From Sulfuritalea sp. (GTDB lineage: Bacteria; Pseudomonadota; Gammaproteobacteria; Burkholderiales; Rhodocyclaceae): 64,000 nt of DNA. The translations under genes and the position numbers were made by a program. Positions 1-8,533 of the stretch are shown here, piece after piece. Location of the stretch: contig JADJUP010000041.1 in assembly GCA_016716965.1 (NCBI GenBank), forward strand, positions 32,415 through 96,414. The letters are read 5' to 3'. The first letter of the stretch is position 1; each line of letters begins with the position of its first letter. Under the pieces are notes generated by a model. That model was not told the DNA's origin and did no database searches. It saw only the letters and a program-made list of their open reading frames with translations.

Positions 1-1
1 G

Positions 2-868
2 ATCACGCTCGAGGCCAATCCCGGCACCGCCGAGGCGGCGAAGTTCGCCGCCTTTCGCGCCGCCGGGGTGACCCGGCTTTCGATCGGCGTGCAGAGTTTC
101 GACGATGCCAAGCTCGCCGCGCTGGGTCGCATCCACGATGGCGGCGAAGCGCGGCGCGCCATCGAACTGGGGCTGAGGAATTTCGAGCGCGTCAATCTCG
201 ACCTGATGTACGCGCTGCCGGGGCAGACGCTGGCGCAGGCGGACGCCGACATCGCCACCGCGATCGACAGCGGCGCCGGCCACATCTCGGCCTACCACCT
301 GACGCTGGAACCGAACACCGCATTCCACCACGCGCCACCGCCGCTGCCCGACGACGACCTGGCGGCCGACATGCAGGAGATGGTCGAAGCCCGGCTTGGT
401 GCCGCCGGCTTCGAGCACTACGAAACCTCGGCCTTCGCCCGGCCCGGCGCGCAGTGCGCGCACAACCTCAACTACTGGCGCTTCGGCGATTACCTGGGCA
501 TCGGTGCCGGCGCCCACGGCAAGCTGTCGAACCACGCCACGATCTGGCGCGAGGCACGCCACCGCAACCCGCGCGCCTACCTGGAGGGTGCCGCGCGCGG
601 CGATTTCATCGCCACCCGGCAGGACATCGATCGCGCCGACCTGCCCGGCGAGTTCATGATGAATGCCTTGCGCCTCAACGGCGGATTTCCGCTGGCGCTG
701 TTCACCGAACGCACCGGCCTGCCGCTGGCCGCCATCGAAAAGTCGGCGCTGGCGGCACGGCGCGAGGGGCTGCTGGAAGCGGCCGACGGCTGGATGCGGC
801 CGACCATGCAGGGCCGGCGTTTCCTCAATCGGCTGCTGGCCGGCTTCCTCGCCGCTGACGGGGCCTGA
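2..868 (+). CDS. hemW: radical SAM family heme chaperone HemW, 5' truncated
   Basis: The reading frame is already open at the window edge (begins ITLEANPG) and runs to a TGA, giving about 288 C-terminal residues. HemW, often labelled coproporphyrinogen III oxidase-like, is a heme-binding radical SAM protein that delivers heme to respiratory enzymes. Family-typical stretches are GVQSFDD, NLDLMYALPGQ and HISAYHLTLEPNT, then the HemN_C-type end. The CxxxCxxC cluster site lies upstream of the window. A copy of the dispersed 23-bp motif is embedded at the codons for EKSALAAR. The next gene on this strand starts 58 bp downstream. Confidence 0.93.
   Translation: MTLEANPGTAEAAKFAAFRAAGVTRLSIGVQSFDDAKLAALGRIHDGGEARRAIELGLRNFERVNLDLMYALPGQTLAQADADIATAIDSGAGHISAYHLTLEPNTAFHHAPPPLPDDDLAADMQEMVEARLGAAGFEHYETSAFARPGAQCAHNLNYWRFGDYLGIGAGAHGKLSNHATIWREARHRNPRAYLEGAARGDFIATRQDIDRADLPGEFMMNALRLNGGFPLALFTERTGLPLAAIEKSALAARREGLLEAADGWMRPTMQGRRFLNRLLAGFLAADGA
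738..760 (+). repeat. dispersed 23-bp motif, copy 1
   Basis: AAAAGTCGGCGCTGGCG followed by GCACGG, inside hemW. Matches the consensus AARAGTCGGCGCTGGCG + NYACGG described in the findings. Confidence 0.75.
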
Positions 869-926
869 GAATGCGCGTTCTGTGTCACCATACGGCCCGG
901 CAAACCACGGACAAGGACGCAGCGGC

Positions 927-1736
927 GTGAAGGGCACCAGCGGAAACCTGATCGAGATCGAAGACCTCCACTTCGCCTACGGCGGCAACAAGGTGCTGCA
1001 AGGCATCCAGCTCACCGTGCCGCGCGGCAAGGTGGTCGGCATCCTCGGCGTCAGCGGCGCCGGCAAGAGCACCCTCCTCAAGCTGATCGGCGGCCAGTTG
1101 CGACCCGACCGCGGCCGGGTACGCGTCGACGGCCGCGTCGTGCACGAGCTCGATGACGACGGCCTCTACGAGATGCGCCGCGACATGGGCATGATGTTCC
1201 AGGCCGGCGGCCTCTTCAGCGACATTTCCGTCTACGAAAACATCGCCTTTCCGATGCGCGAACTGACCGACCTGCCCGACGACCTGATCCATGACCTGGT
1301 GCTGATGAAGCTGCATGCGGTCGGCCTGCGCGGCTCGAGCGGGCTGATGCCCAACGAGCTGTCCGGCGGCATGGCGCGCCGCATCGCGCTGGCCCGGGCG
1401 ATCGCACTCGACCCCGGCCTGACCATGTACGACGAACCCTTTGCGGGGCTGGATCCGATCTCGCTCAACGTCATCGCGCAACTGATCCGCCGCCTCAACG
1501 ACGCGCTGGGCGCGACCTCCATCGTGGTCACCTACGATGTATCGGAAACGCTGAAGGTGGTCGACTATGCCTACTTCATCCACGACGGCAAGGTGGTCTC
1601 GGCCGGCACGCCCGACGAACTGCTGAACTCGTCGAATCCCTCGGTGCACCAGTTCATCCACGCCGAACCGGATGGCCCGGTGGCCTTCCACTATCCGCGC
1701 GAACCCTACCGCAGCGACCTGGAACTCGGGCAGTAG
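927..1736 (+). CDS. Mla-type ABC transporter ATP-binding protein, orphan
   Basis: A 269-residue ABC ATPase of the MlaF/Ttg2A type, which powers phospholipid or toluene-tolerance transport at the inner membrane. Walker A GVSGAGKST lies at residues 41-49, the signature is LSGGMARR, and the Walker B region reads TMYDEPFAGLDP. GTG at 927 was chosen because the fold starts just after it and the length equals MlaF; the frame stays open upstream into hemW. No mlaE, mlaD, mlaC or mlaB gene follows; the next genes are on the other strand. It either works with a permease encoded elsewhere or is a lone paralogue. Confidence 0.85.
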   Translation: MKGTSGNLIEIEDLHFAYGGNKVLQGIQLTVPRGKVVGILGVSGAGKSTLLKLIGGQLRPDRGRVRVDGRVVHELDDDGLYEMRRDMGMMFQAGGLFSDISVYENIAFPMRELTDLPDDLIHDLVLMKLHAVGLRGSSGLMPNELSGGMARRIALARAIALDPGLTMYDEPFAGLDPISLNVIAQLIRRLNDALGATSIVVTYDVSETLKVVDYAYFIHDGKVVSAGTPDELLNSSNPSVHQFIHAEPDGPVAFHYPREPYRSDLELGQ

Positions 1737-1773
1737 CGGTCGCTAGCCGCGCAGGGGCGGCTAACGTCAGGAT

Positions 1774-1802
1774 GGGTCGCTAGTGATATCGAGCGCAGCG
1801 AG
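1774..1802 (+). repeat. intergenic repeat block S, copy 1
   Basis: 29 bp around GATATCGAGCGCAGCGAG. It matches positions 10975-11003 at 27 of 29 bases by eye. Both copies sit at the start of an intergenic region whose other end carries a T block touching the stop codon of a minus-strand gene. Confidence 0.75.
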
Positions 1803-1936
1803 CTGATCAGAAGCCTCCCCGTGAGGGGGCGAGGCGGGGTTTCGCACCGCATGCGGTGCGCCGCCGCAGCCGGCTGGCTGTGCAAAGCCGGCCGTGGGCC
1901 GCGAAGCGGATGGGAGGGGCGGGCGTTCAATTCGCC

Positions 1937-1994
1937 TTTAGTTCTGGCCGTTGCACTTAACGCCGATGAAGCCGGCGTTAGCCTCCACTGAAAC
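1937..1994 (+). repeat. intergenic repeat block R, copy 1
   Basis: 58 bp that align without gaps to 20509-20566 at 51 of 58 bases by eye. The centre is an inverted repeat, TAACGCCG facing CGGCGTTA, and the end GCCTCCACTGAAAC is identical in both copies. Confidence 0.75.
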
Positions 1995-2002
1995 TTCGTT
2001 TT

Positions 2003-2050
2003 CGCGTGTTTCATCTTCCGCGGGTGGCCCTGGGTGCCATGAGCGTCAGT
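2003..2050 (+). repeat. intergenic repeat block T, copy 1
   Basis: TTTCAT..T.CGCGGGTGG .. GCCATGAGCGTCAGT, similar to about 11096-11142. In both places the final GTCAGT contains the stop codon of a minus-strand gene (nnrS here, the ferredoxin gene at the other site). Confidence 0.5.
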
Positions 2051-3207
2051 GCTCCTTGCCGTCCACCCTGGGCTGCAACAGGAAAGGGATCAGGCGCCAC
2101 GCCAGGATGCCGAAACCGGCCAGCCAGCCAGTGGCGGCCAGTGCCAGCCATAGCGCATAGGATGCCGGCAGCAATTGCGGCGCAAGGACCCGCAGCAGGA
2201 AGGCGCCGATCATGATCCACAGCACGGCCCGGTCGGCGGGGTCGAACACCACCTTGCGCCCGGTGTGGCCCTTGGCGATGCGGATCAGCATCGCGGGAAT
2301 GATCAGGCCCATCACGCCGAGCCCGAATACGTGCGTGGAAAAGGCGCCGATCCAGTTCGGCGGCGCCGCCACGGCGAGGAATTCGACCAGCAGTTGCAGC
2401 ACGATGGCGGCATAGCCGAGGACCATGATGCCGAGGTCGATCCGGCGCAGTGCAAGGTGCGGGTACCAGAATGCCAGGCGCCCCGCCAGCAGCAGCGCCA
2501 GCGTCAGCGAAAGGCCGGCGGCCAGCGCCGGCGGCATCCAACCGGCGCCGACCAGGACCAGGCCGAGCAGCTTGATGGCGCGATCCAGCGCGGCATGGCG
2601 CAGGATATCGACCTGGTAAATGTTCTTCATGAACTGGGTCAGGGTGCGTTCCAGCATCACCAGGAAGGCGACGCGGAACAAGTCCGGTGGCCATCGCGAT
2701 GCCAACCTGGAACTGCGCCGCGTCCAGCATCAGGTGTTTCGCCACCAGGAAGGTGGGCAGGATCAGCAGGAAGAAATAGTTGTCGCGGTAGCTGTCGTCC
2801 TTGCGGTAGCGCACCAGGGTCCACAGCAGCATGGCGACGATGGCGGCGAGGAAACCCGCACTGGACAGGCCGAACAGCCAGCCCGGCCAGGCGCCGCCCA
2901 GCCACATGCCGGCGCGCTCGAACAGCCAGGCGGCGGAGAGGATGACCAGCGGCGCGCCGTGGTAGCCGCGGATACCCACCCAGTTCTTGGTGGACGTCAG
3001 CAGGAAGCCGCCCAGCACCGCCCAGCCGAAGCCGAAGAACATCTCATGGGCATGCCACTGCAGCGCCGCCACCGGCAGCGCGGGTGCCGGCAGGAGACCG
3101 AAATGAATCAGAACCCAGAGCGTGGGCAGGCTCATGCCGGCGAGGCAGGCCAGCGCGAAGAAGGGCCGGAACCCGACCAGCCAGAGCGGGTGCGCGAGGA
3201 GATTCAC
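2046..3207 (-). CDS. nnrS: NnrS family membrane protein, frameshifted
   Basis: NnrS proteins are polytopic heme- and copper-containing inner-membrane proteins linked to nitric oxide metabolism and protection. The N-terminal part (MNLLAHPLWLVGFRPFF .. WHAHEMFFGFGWAVLGGFLLTSTKNWVG) and the C-terminal part (LFRVAFLVMLERTLTQFMKNIYQ .. VFGLGVMGLIIPAMLIRIAKGHTG) are both family-typical but lie in different frames. They join at ATGL/FRVAF near 2680, where one extra base explains the break. A sequencing indel or a recent mutation fits equally well. The gene starts 6 bp downstream of the diguanylate cyclase stop on the same strand. Confidence 0.85.
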
Positions 3208-3213
3208 GATCGC

Positions 3214-4350
3214 TCAGGCGGCGGCGCGGACGCAGTTGCGGCCGCCGGCCTTGGCGCGATACAGGGCTTCGTCGGCGCGTCCGAGGATGGTGTCCATCGT
3301 TCCTTCGCCGGGGACGCTGGTCGCGACGCCGATGCTTACCGTGCAACCCGGTTGCGCGCGCGCCTGCTCGACTCCGGCCCGTATGCGTTCGGCGACCACC
3401 AACGCTTCGTCGAGGACGGTTTCCGGCAGCAGCGCGACGAACTCCTCGCCACCGAAGCGGCCCAGCTTGTCGGGGCGACGCAGCAGGCCGCCGACCCGTT
3501 CGACGAAATCCACCAGCACGCGATCGCCGGCCTGATGTCCATAGGTGTCGTTGACGGCCTTGAAATGGTCGAGGTCCATGATCAGCAGCGAACTGACCCG
3601 GTTCTTGCGTCGGTCGCGCTCGAGCTCCTGGTCGCAGGCATCGAGGAAGGCGCGCCGCGTCAGGGCGCCGGTGAGCGAGTCGTGTCGCGCCATGTGCTCG
3701 AACTCGGCGCGCAGCTTGTCGGTCGCCATCAGTACCACGCCGATGCTCAGCAACAGCAGGCAGAAGGCATAGGTGGTGACGAAATAGGTTTGCGTCGGCG
3801 ACAGGATGAACAAAGAGCTGTCGGGCGTGGTGCCGAATGCAGCGACGAAGCGCACCGCCTGCGCCATGGCCTGCACCACCAGGGCCGCGATGCACAGGTA
3901 GCTGGCGAGGCTGCGGATGCCGTGGCGGGCGATGGTCCAGGCGTGGGCCGCGGTGAGCACGAGCATGAGCAGGCTCATCGTCAGCACGCGGATCCCGTAA
4001 TGCGGTTCGACCACGGTGAACCACACCATCACCGGCAGCGAGAAAAGTATCAGTGCCGCCCAGGTTCGCGTCCAGGCCCGCACGGCAAGGAAGCGCTGGC
4101 TGCCTATGTGGAACAGCGCCAGGCCGACGAGCAGCAGCAGGTTGCCGGCGACCACCGAGGCCAGGTCGGGAATCGAGCCGCGCGCGCCGAGCAGCAGCGT
4201 CGACACGAAGATCAGTCCGGTGGCGGACGCCCACTCGCCGAGGCCGACGATCGCCGTCGGGTAGTTGTGGCGCATGACGAACAGCACTACCGACATCATG
4301 CCGCCCATGACACCGGCGAGCAGGATGACGGTGCGCGGATCGATGCTCAT
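3214..4350 (-). CDS. membrane-anchored diguanylate cyclase (GGDEF)
   Basis: 378 residues that would make cyclic di-GMP from GTP. About six hydrophobic segments fill residues 5-190, followed by a GGDEF domain with the active-site variant GGEEF at 300-304. RRPD (291-294), five residues before it, fits the RxxD product-inhibition site. No conserved extracellular sensor domain is visible between the membrane segments. ATG at 4350 was chosen because it overlaps the trmB stop by 4 bp (ATGA), which indicates translational coupling; longer readings run back through trmB. Confidence 0.9.
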   Translation of the reverse strand: MSIDPRTVILLAGVMGGMMSVVLFVMRHNYPTAIVGLGEWASATGLIFVSTLLLGARGSIPDLASVVAGNLLLLVGLALFHIGSQRFLAVRAWTRTWAALILFSLPVMVWFTVVEPHYGIRVLTMSLLMLVLTAAHAWTIARHGIRSLASYLCIAALVVQAMAQAVRFVAAFGTTPDSSLFILSPTQTYFVTTYAFCLLLLSIGVVLMATDKLRAEFEHMARHDSLTGALTRRAFLDACDQELERDRRKNRVSSLLIMDLDHFKAVNDTYGHQAGDRVLVDFVERVGGLLRRPDKLGRFGGEEFVALLPETVLDEALVVAERIRAGVEQARAQPGCTVSIGVATSVPGEGTMDTILGRADEALYRAKAGGRNCVRAAA

Positions 4351-5072
4351 CGCATCGAGGCGCGCCGGAAGACGAGGTCCCAGACGCCGTGGCCGAGCTT
4401 CAGTCCGCGGCTTTCGAACTTGGTTTGCGGCCGGTAGGGCGGCCGCGGCGTGAAGCCGTTGGCCATGTTCTGCAGCCGCCGCTCGCCATTGAGGACCTCC
4501 AGCATCTGGTTGGCATAGTCCTCCCAGTCGGTGGCGCAATGCAGGTAGCCGCTGGGCGCGAGGCGGTCGGCCAGCAGCGCGACGAATTCGGGCTGGATCA
4601 GGCGACGTTTCTGCTGGCGCTTCTTGGGCCAGGGGTCGGGAAAGAAGACGTGGATGCCGGACAGCGACCCGGGCGCGATCATGTCGCGCACCACCTCGAC
4701 CGCGTCATGCTGGATCACGCGCAGGTTGGTGATGCCGCGCGTGGAAATTTCCTTCAGCAGGCTGCCGACGCCGGGCGTGTGCACCTCGATGCCGAGGTAG
4801 TCGTTTTGCGGGTGCCGTTCGGCGATGGTGGCCGTGGTTTCCCCCATGCCGCAGCCGATTTCGAGGATGCGGTGGGTGCGGCGGCCGAATACGGCGTCGA
4901 GGTCGAGCGGCGTCGCCTGGTAGGGAATGCCCCAGCGCGGCATGCCTTCCTCGTGGAAGCGGCGTTGCGCTTCGGAGACACGGCCCTGGCGCAGCACATA
5001 GCTACGGATATGACCGTGGCCGGGCGCGGCGGGGTCGTCGGCCGCGGCGGCGGGGTCGTCGATATCGCTCAT
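4347..5072 (-). CDS. trmB: tRNA (guanine-N7-)-methyltransferase TrmB
   Basis: 241 residues. It methylates G46 of tRNA to m7G using S-adenosylmethionine. The SAM-binding motif is ILEIGCGMGETTATIAERHP, and the TrmB hallmark VFFPDPWPKKRQQKRRL follows the nucleotide-binding half. The C-terminal TKFESRGLKLGHGVWDLVF is family-typical. Stop and start overlap the neighbouring genes by 4 bp on both sides, so the thiS-thiG-hypothetical-trmB-GGDEF set probably forms one operon. Confidence 0.95.
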   Translation of the reverse strand: MSDIDDPAAAADDPAAPGHGHIRSYVLRQGRVSEAQRRFHEEGMPRWGIPYQATPLDLDAVFGRRTHRILEIGCGMGETTATIAERHPQNDYLGIEVHTPGVGSLLKEISTRGITNLRVIQHDAVEVVRDMIAPGSLSGIHVFFPDPWPKKRQQKRRLIQPEFVALLADRLAPSGYLHCATDWEDYANQMLEVLNGERRLQNMANGFTPRPPYRPQTKFESRGLKLGHGVWDLVFRRASMR

Positions 5073-5635
5073 TCGGCAGGACTTTCAGAAGTCGGCGCCG
5101 GCGGCACGGCGACCGCGATTGGCGCAGGGCCCTCGGGCGCAGGAACGTCCGCCAGCAGGCGCGCGAAATCGTAGCGCGCACCGCTTATCGCCTGTGGCAG
5201 GGTGGCGCAGGCGTCTTCCAGCGGCACCTTGCCCAGCGCCGGCAGGATGCTGTCATTGAGTCCCAGGGCGCGCGCCAGGTCGGGCCAGTTGGCCTCGTCG
5301 GCCCGTTCGCCGAAATAATAGCGGGACAGGTCGAGCACCAGCACCTCGATGGAGCGGGCCTGTTTCGCATGCCAGCTCGCGTAGGCATTTTGGATCGGGG
5401 CGGAATGCTGCGGCAGGTCGAGGCAGGCGGCGGCCAGCATGGAAAGCCCGTGCGCCAGGCCGAACAGGCGCTGGCGCAGCAGCACCTGCGGTTGCTCGAA
5501 GGCGTAGCCGTGATGCCGCGGCAGGAGTTCGGCTGTCGCCTGCGTCATCGCCGGCGTCGCTTCGGGCGCGGCATCCGCCGCCAACGCCGGACCGAACAGC
5601 GCGAGGCAAAGCACCGCGGCGGCGAATATCTTCAC
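5069..5635 (-). CDS. hypothetical secreted protein
   Basis: 188 residues, not recognised. It has an N-terminal signal peptide (KIFAAAVLCLALFGPALAADA), a central helical region with LLRQRLFGLAHGLSMLAAACLD and WHAKQARSIEVLVLDLSRYYFG, and a Pro/Ala-rich tail. GTG at 5635 overlaps the thiG stop by 4 bp (GTGA), and its own stop overlaps trmB's start, so it is translationally coupled on both sides. It is probably periplasmic; nothing links it directly to thiamine synthesis beyond the operon. Confidence 0.8.
   Translation of the reverse strand: MKIFAAAVLCLALFGPALAADAAPEATPAMTQATAELLPRHHGYAFEQPQVLLRQRLFGLAHGLSMLAAACLDLPQHSAPIQNAYASWHAKQARSIEVLVLDLSRYYFGERADEANWPDLARALGLNDSILPALGKVPLEDACATLPQAISGARYDFARLLADVPAPEGPAPIAVAVPPAPTSESPAE
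5087..5109 (+). repeat. dispersed 23-bp motif, copy 2 (one core mismatch)
   Basis: AGAAGTCGGCGCCGGCG followed by GCACGG, in the 3' end of the secreted-protein gene. C replaces T in the core. Confidence 0.55.
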
Positions 5636-6429
5636 GCGCCGGACTGACCGATCATTCCGCCGACCGGAGAACTCGGTGTCGCGGCGTAGAACTTCTTCGG
5701 CATGCGCCCGGCGCGGAACGCCTCGCGGCCTGCTTCGACCGCCTTCTTCATGGCGCCGGCCATCAATACCGGGTCCTTCGCCGCAGCGATCGCGGTATTC
5801 ATCAGCACGCCGTCGCAACCCAGTTCCATCGCGATGGCCGCGTCGGACGCGGTGCCGACGCCGGCATCGACGATCACCGGAACTTTCGATTGCTCGATGA
5901 TCAGTTTCAGGTTCCACGGATTGAGGATGCCCATGCCGGAGCCGATCAGCGAGGCCAGCGGCATCACCGCGACGACGCCGATGTCTTCCAGCATGCGCGC
6001 CTGGATCGGGTCGTCGGAGCAGTACACCATGACATGGAAGCCGTCCTTGACCAGGGTCGCAGCCGCCTTCAGGGTTTCCGGCATGTTGGGGAACAGCGTC
6101 TGCGGGTCGCCCAGCACTTCGAGCTTGCACAGGGCGTGACCGTCGAGCAGTTCGCGGCCCAGGCGCAGGGTGCGTACCGCGTCGTCGGCCGTGTAGCAGC
6201 CGGCGGTGTTGGGCAGGATGGCGAATTGCGACGGCGGCAGCACTTCCAGCAGTGAGGGCTGGCCGGGTTCCTGGCCGATGTTGGTACGGCGGATGGCGAC
6301 CGTGATGATCTCGGCGCCGGAGGCGTCGATCGCGGCGCGGGTCTGGGCGAAATCCTGGTATTTGCCGGTGCCGACCAGCAGGCGCGAGCCATAGGCTTTG
6401 CCGGCGATGACGAGGGAATCGTTGCTCAT
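5632..6429 (-). CDS. thiG: thiazole synthase ThiG
   Basis: 265 residues. It forms the thiazole phosphate ring of thiamine from 1-deoxy-D-xylulose-5-phosphate, dehydroglycine and ThiS thiocarboxylate. Family stretches are LLVGTGKYQDF, ITVAIRRTN, CKLEVLGD (the likely Schiff-base lysine), GSGMGILNP and PVIVDAGVGTASDAAIAMELGCDGVLMNTAIA. The sulfur carrier gene thiS lies just upstream. Confidence 0.96.
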   Translation of the reverse strand: MSNDSLVIAGKAYGSRLLVGTGKYQDFAQTRAAIDASGAEIITVAIRRTNIGQEPGQPSLLEVLPPSQFAILPNTAGCYTADDAVRTLRLGRELLDGHALCKLEVLGDPQTLFPNMPETLKAAATLVKDGFHVMVYCSDDPIQARMLEDIGVVAVMPLASLIGSGMGILNPWNLKLIIEQSKVPVIVDAGVGTASDAAIAMELGCDGVLMNTAIAAAKDPVLMAGAMKKAVEAGREAFRAGRMPKKFYAATPSSPVGGMIGQSGA

Positions 6430-6450
6430 GGGTTCGGGTTCCGGAAAATT

Positions 6451-6651
6451 TCAGCCGCCGCCGACGGCGACGACGATTTCGATCTGGTCGCCGTCGGCGA
6501 GCAGGGTGTTGGCATGGCGGCTCTTGGCCACGATTTCGCCGTTGCGCTCCACGGCGACGCGCTTGCCGGCCAGCCCGCGCGCCTCGAGCAGCGCCGCGAC
6601 GGAAAGCGGTGCCGCCAGTTGCTGCGCTTCGCCGTTGATGATCAGGTCCAT
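6451..6651 (-). CDS. thiS: sulfur carrier protein ThiS
   Basis: 66 residues with a ubiquitin-like fold, ending in Gly-Gly as needed for adenylation and thiocarboxylation. It begins MDLIINGEAQ and includes VAVERNGEIV, typical of ThiS. It lies 21 bp upstream of thiG in the same operon and is the sulfur donor for ThiG. Confidence 0.94.
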   Translation of the reverse strand: MDLIINGEAQQLAAPLSVAALLEARGLAGKRVAVERNGEIVAKSRHANTLLADGDQIEIVVAVGGG

Positions 6652-6660
6652 TCGTGAATT

Positions 6661-7434
6661 TTACTTCAGCAGGCGGCGCCGGATCAGCGCCGAGGCGATA
6701 CCGAAGGCGATCGCGGCGACCGCCAGCAGCGCGGCGACGTGGCCGACAATGCCCGACGGGATCTCGCCGAACAGCAGCGGACGCACCAGCGCCACGGCGT
6801 GGGTCAGCGGCAGCCATGCGGCCACTGCCTGCACCGCCGGCGGCAACTGGTCGGGCGGGAAGAACACGCCGCACAGCAGCACCATGGGCGTGATGAACAG
6901 CGTGAAGTAGTACATGAAGAAATCGTAGGAGGGCGCCAGCGCGGTGACGATCAGGCCCAGCGCGGCGAAGGCCAGCCCGGTGAGGAAGATCACCGGCACC
7001 GCCCACAGCGCGAGCGGCGAGCCGATCAGGCCCAGCACCCAGATCACCAGCAGGATCGCGATGCCCGACAGCGTGGCCTTGGCCGCCGCCCACAGCAGTT
7101 CGCCGGCCATCACGTCTTCCAGCGTCACCGGCGCGTTCATGATCGCCTCCCAGGTGCGCTGCACGTGCATGCGCGAGAAGGCCGAATAGAGCGCTTCGAA
7201 GGAGGCCGCATTCATGGTCGACGCGCACACGGTGCCGGCGGCGAGGAAGGCGATGTAGGACACGCCGCCGACCTGCGGCAACAGCCCGCCGAGGCCGTAG
7301 CCGAGGCCGAACAGATAGATCATCGGGTCGGCCAGGTTGCCCAGCAGCGACGGGATCGCCAGCTTCTTCCAGACCAGGAAATTGCGCCGCCAGACGGCGA
7401 AGGCGCGCAGGGAGAGGCGGGGCAGGATGTTCAT
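6661..7434 (-). CDS. ABC-2 type export permease (NodJ-like)
   Basis: 257 residues with about six membrane segments. It begins RAFAVWRRNFLVWKKLAIPSLLGNLADPMIYLFGLGYGLG, the NodJ/ABC-2 permease start, and has AIMNAPVTLEDVMAGELLWAA and PLTHAVALVRPL further on. It is the membrane half of a two-component exporter with the ATPase encoded immediately upstream, 1 bp apart. The substrate is unknown: NodIJ exports lipochitooligosaccharides in rhizobia, but homologues are common outside symbionts. Confidence 0.88.
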   Translation of the reverse strand: MNILPRLSLRAFAVWRRNFLVWKKLAIPSLLGNLADPMIYLFGLGYGLGGLLPQVGGVSYIAFLAAGTVCASTMNAASFEALYSAFSRMHVQRTWEAIMNAPVTLEDVMAGELLWAAAKATLSGIAILLVIWVLGLIGSPLALWAVPVIFLTGLAFAALGLIVTALAPSYDFFMYYFTLFITPMVLLCGVFFPPDQLPPAVQAVAAWLPLTHAVALVRPLLFGEIPSGIVGHVAALLAVAAIAFGIASALIRRRLLK

Positions 7435-7435
7435 G

Positions 7436-8347
<912 letters not shown>

Positions 8348-8533
8348 GGTTGATCCTTGACGCAGCGCATGTTCCTGTTCCTTCGCCTGAAGGTAAAATT
8401 CTAACAGTCTGCCGCCACCCGTCCGCGCCGGCAAACTCGGCGGTGGCGACGACCGTCCGGCTGGCGACGGACGAAAGGGGATGTCGGTGATCCCCGAATT
8501 TGACGAGGTGCTTGCCGGGAGGCGAAGTCGGCG

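Larger units (their letters stand above)
1737..2045. other. 309-bp repeat-filled intergenic region
   Basis: No gene seen. The stretch between the Mla-type ATPase and the convergent nnrS gene is made of repeats and inverted repeats: block S1 (1774-1802), the palindrome GCACCGCATGCGGTGC (1844-1859), an imperfect GCCGGC-rich hairpin near 1867-1892, block R1 (1937-1994) and block T1 (about 2003-2050). Related blocks recur at 10975-11142 and 20444-20566. Confidence 0.7.

Noticed and set aside
1937..1994. Block R as an integron attC site (ACTTAAC .. GTTAGCC)
   Set aside because: The ends only partly fit RYYYAAC and GTTRRRY, the hairpin is too short, and no integrase or cassette array is present.
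2620..4437. A 605-codon open frame antisense to nnrS and the GGDEF gene
   Set aside because: Gln/His/Arg-rich composition typical of the complement of high-GC coding sequence; the minus-strand genes are clearly real.
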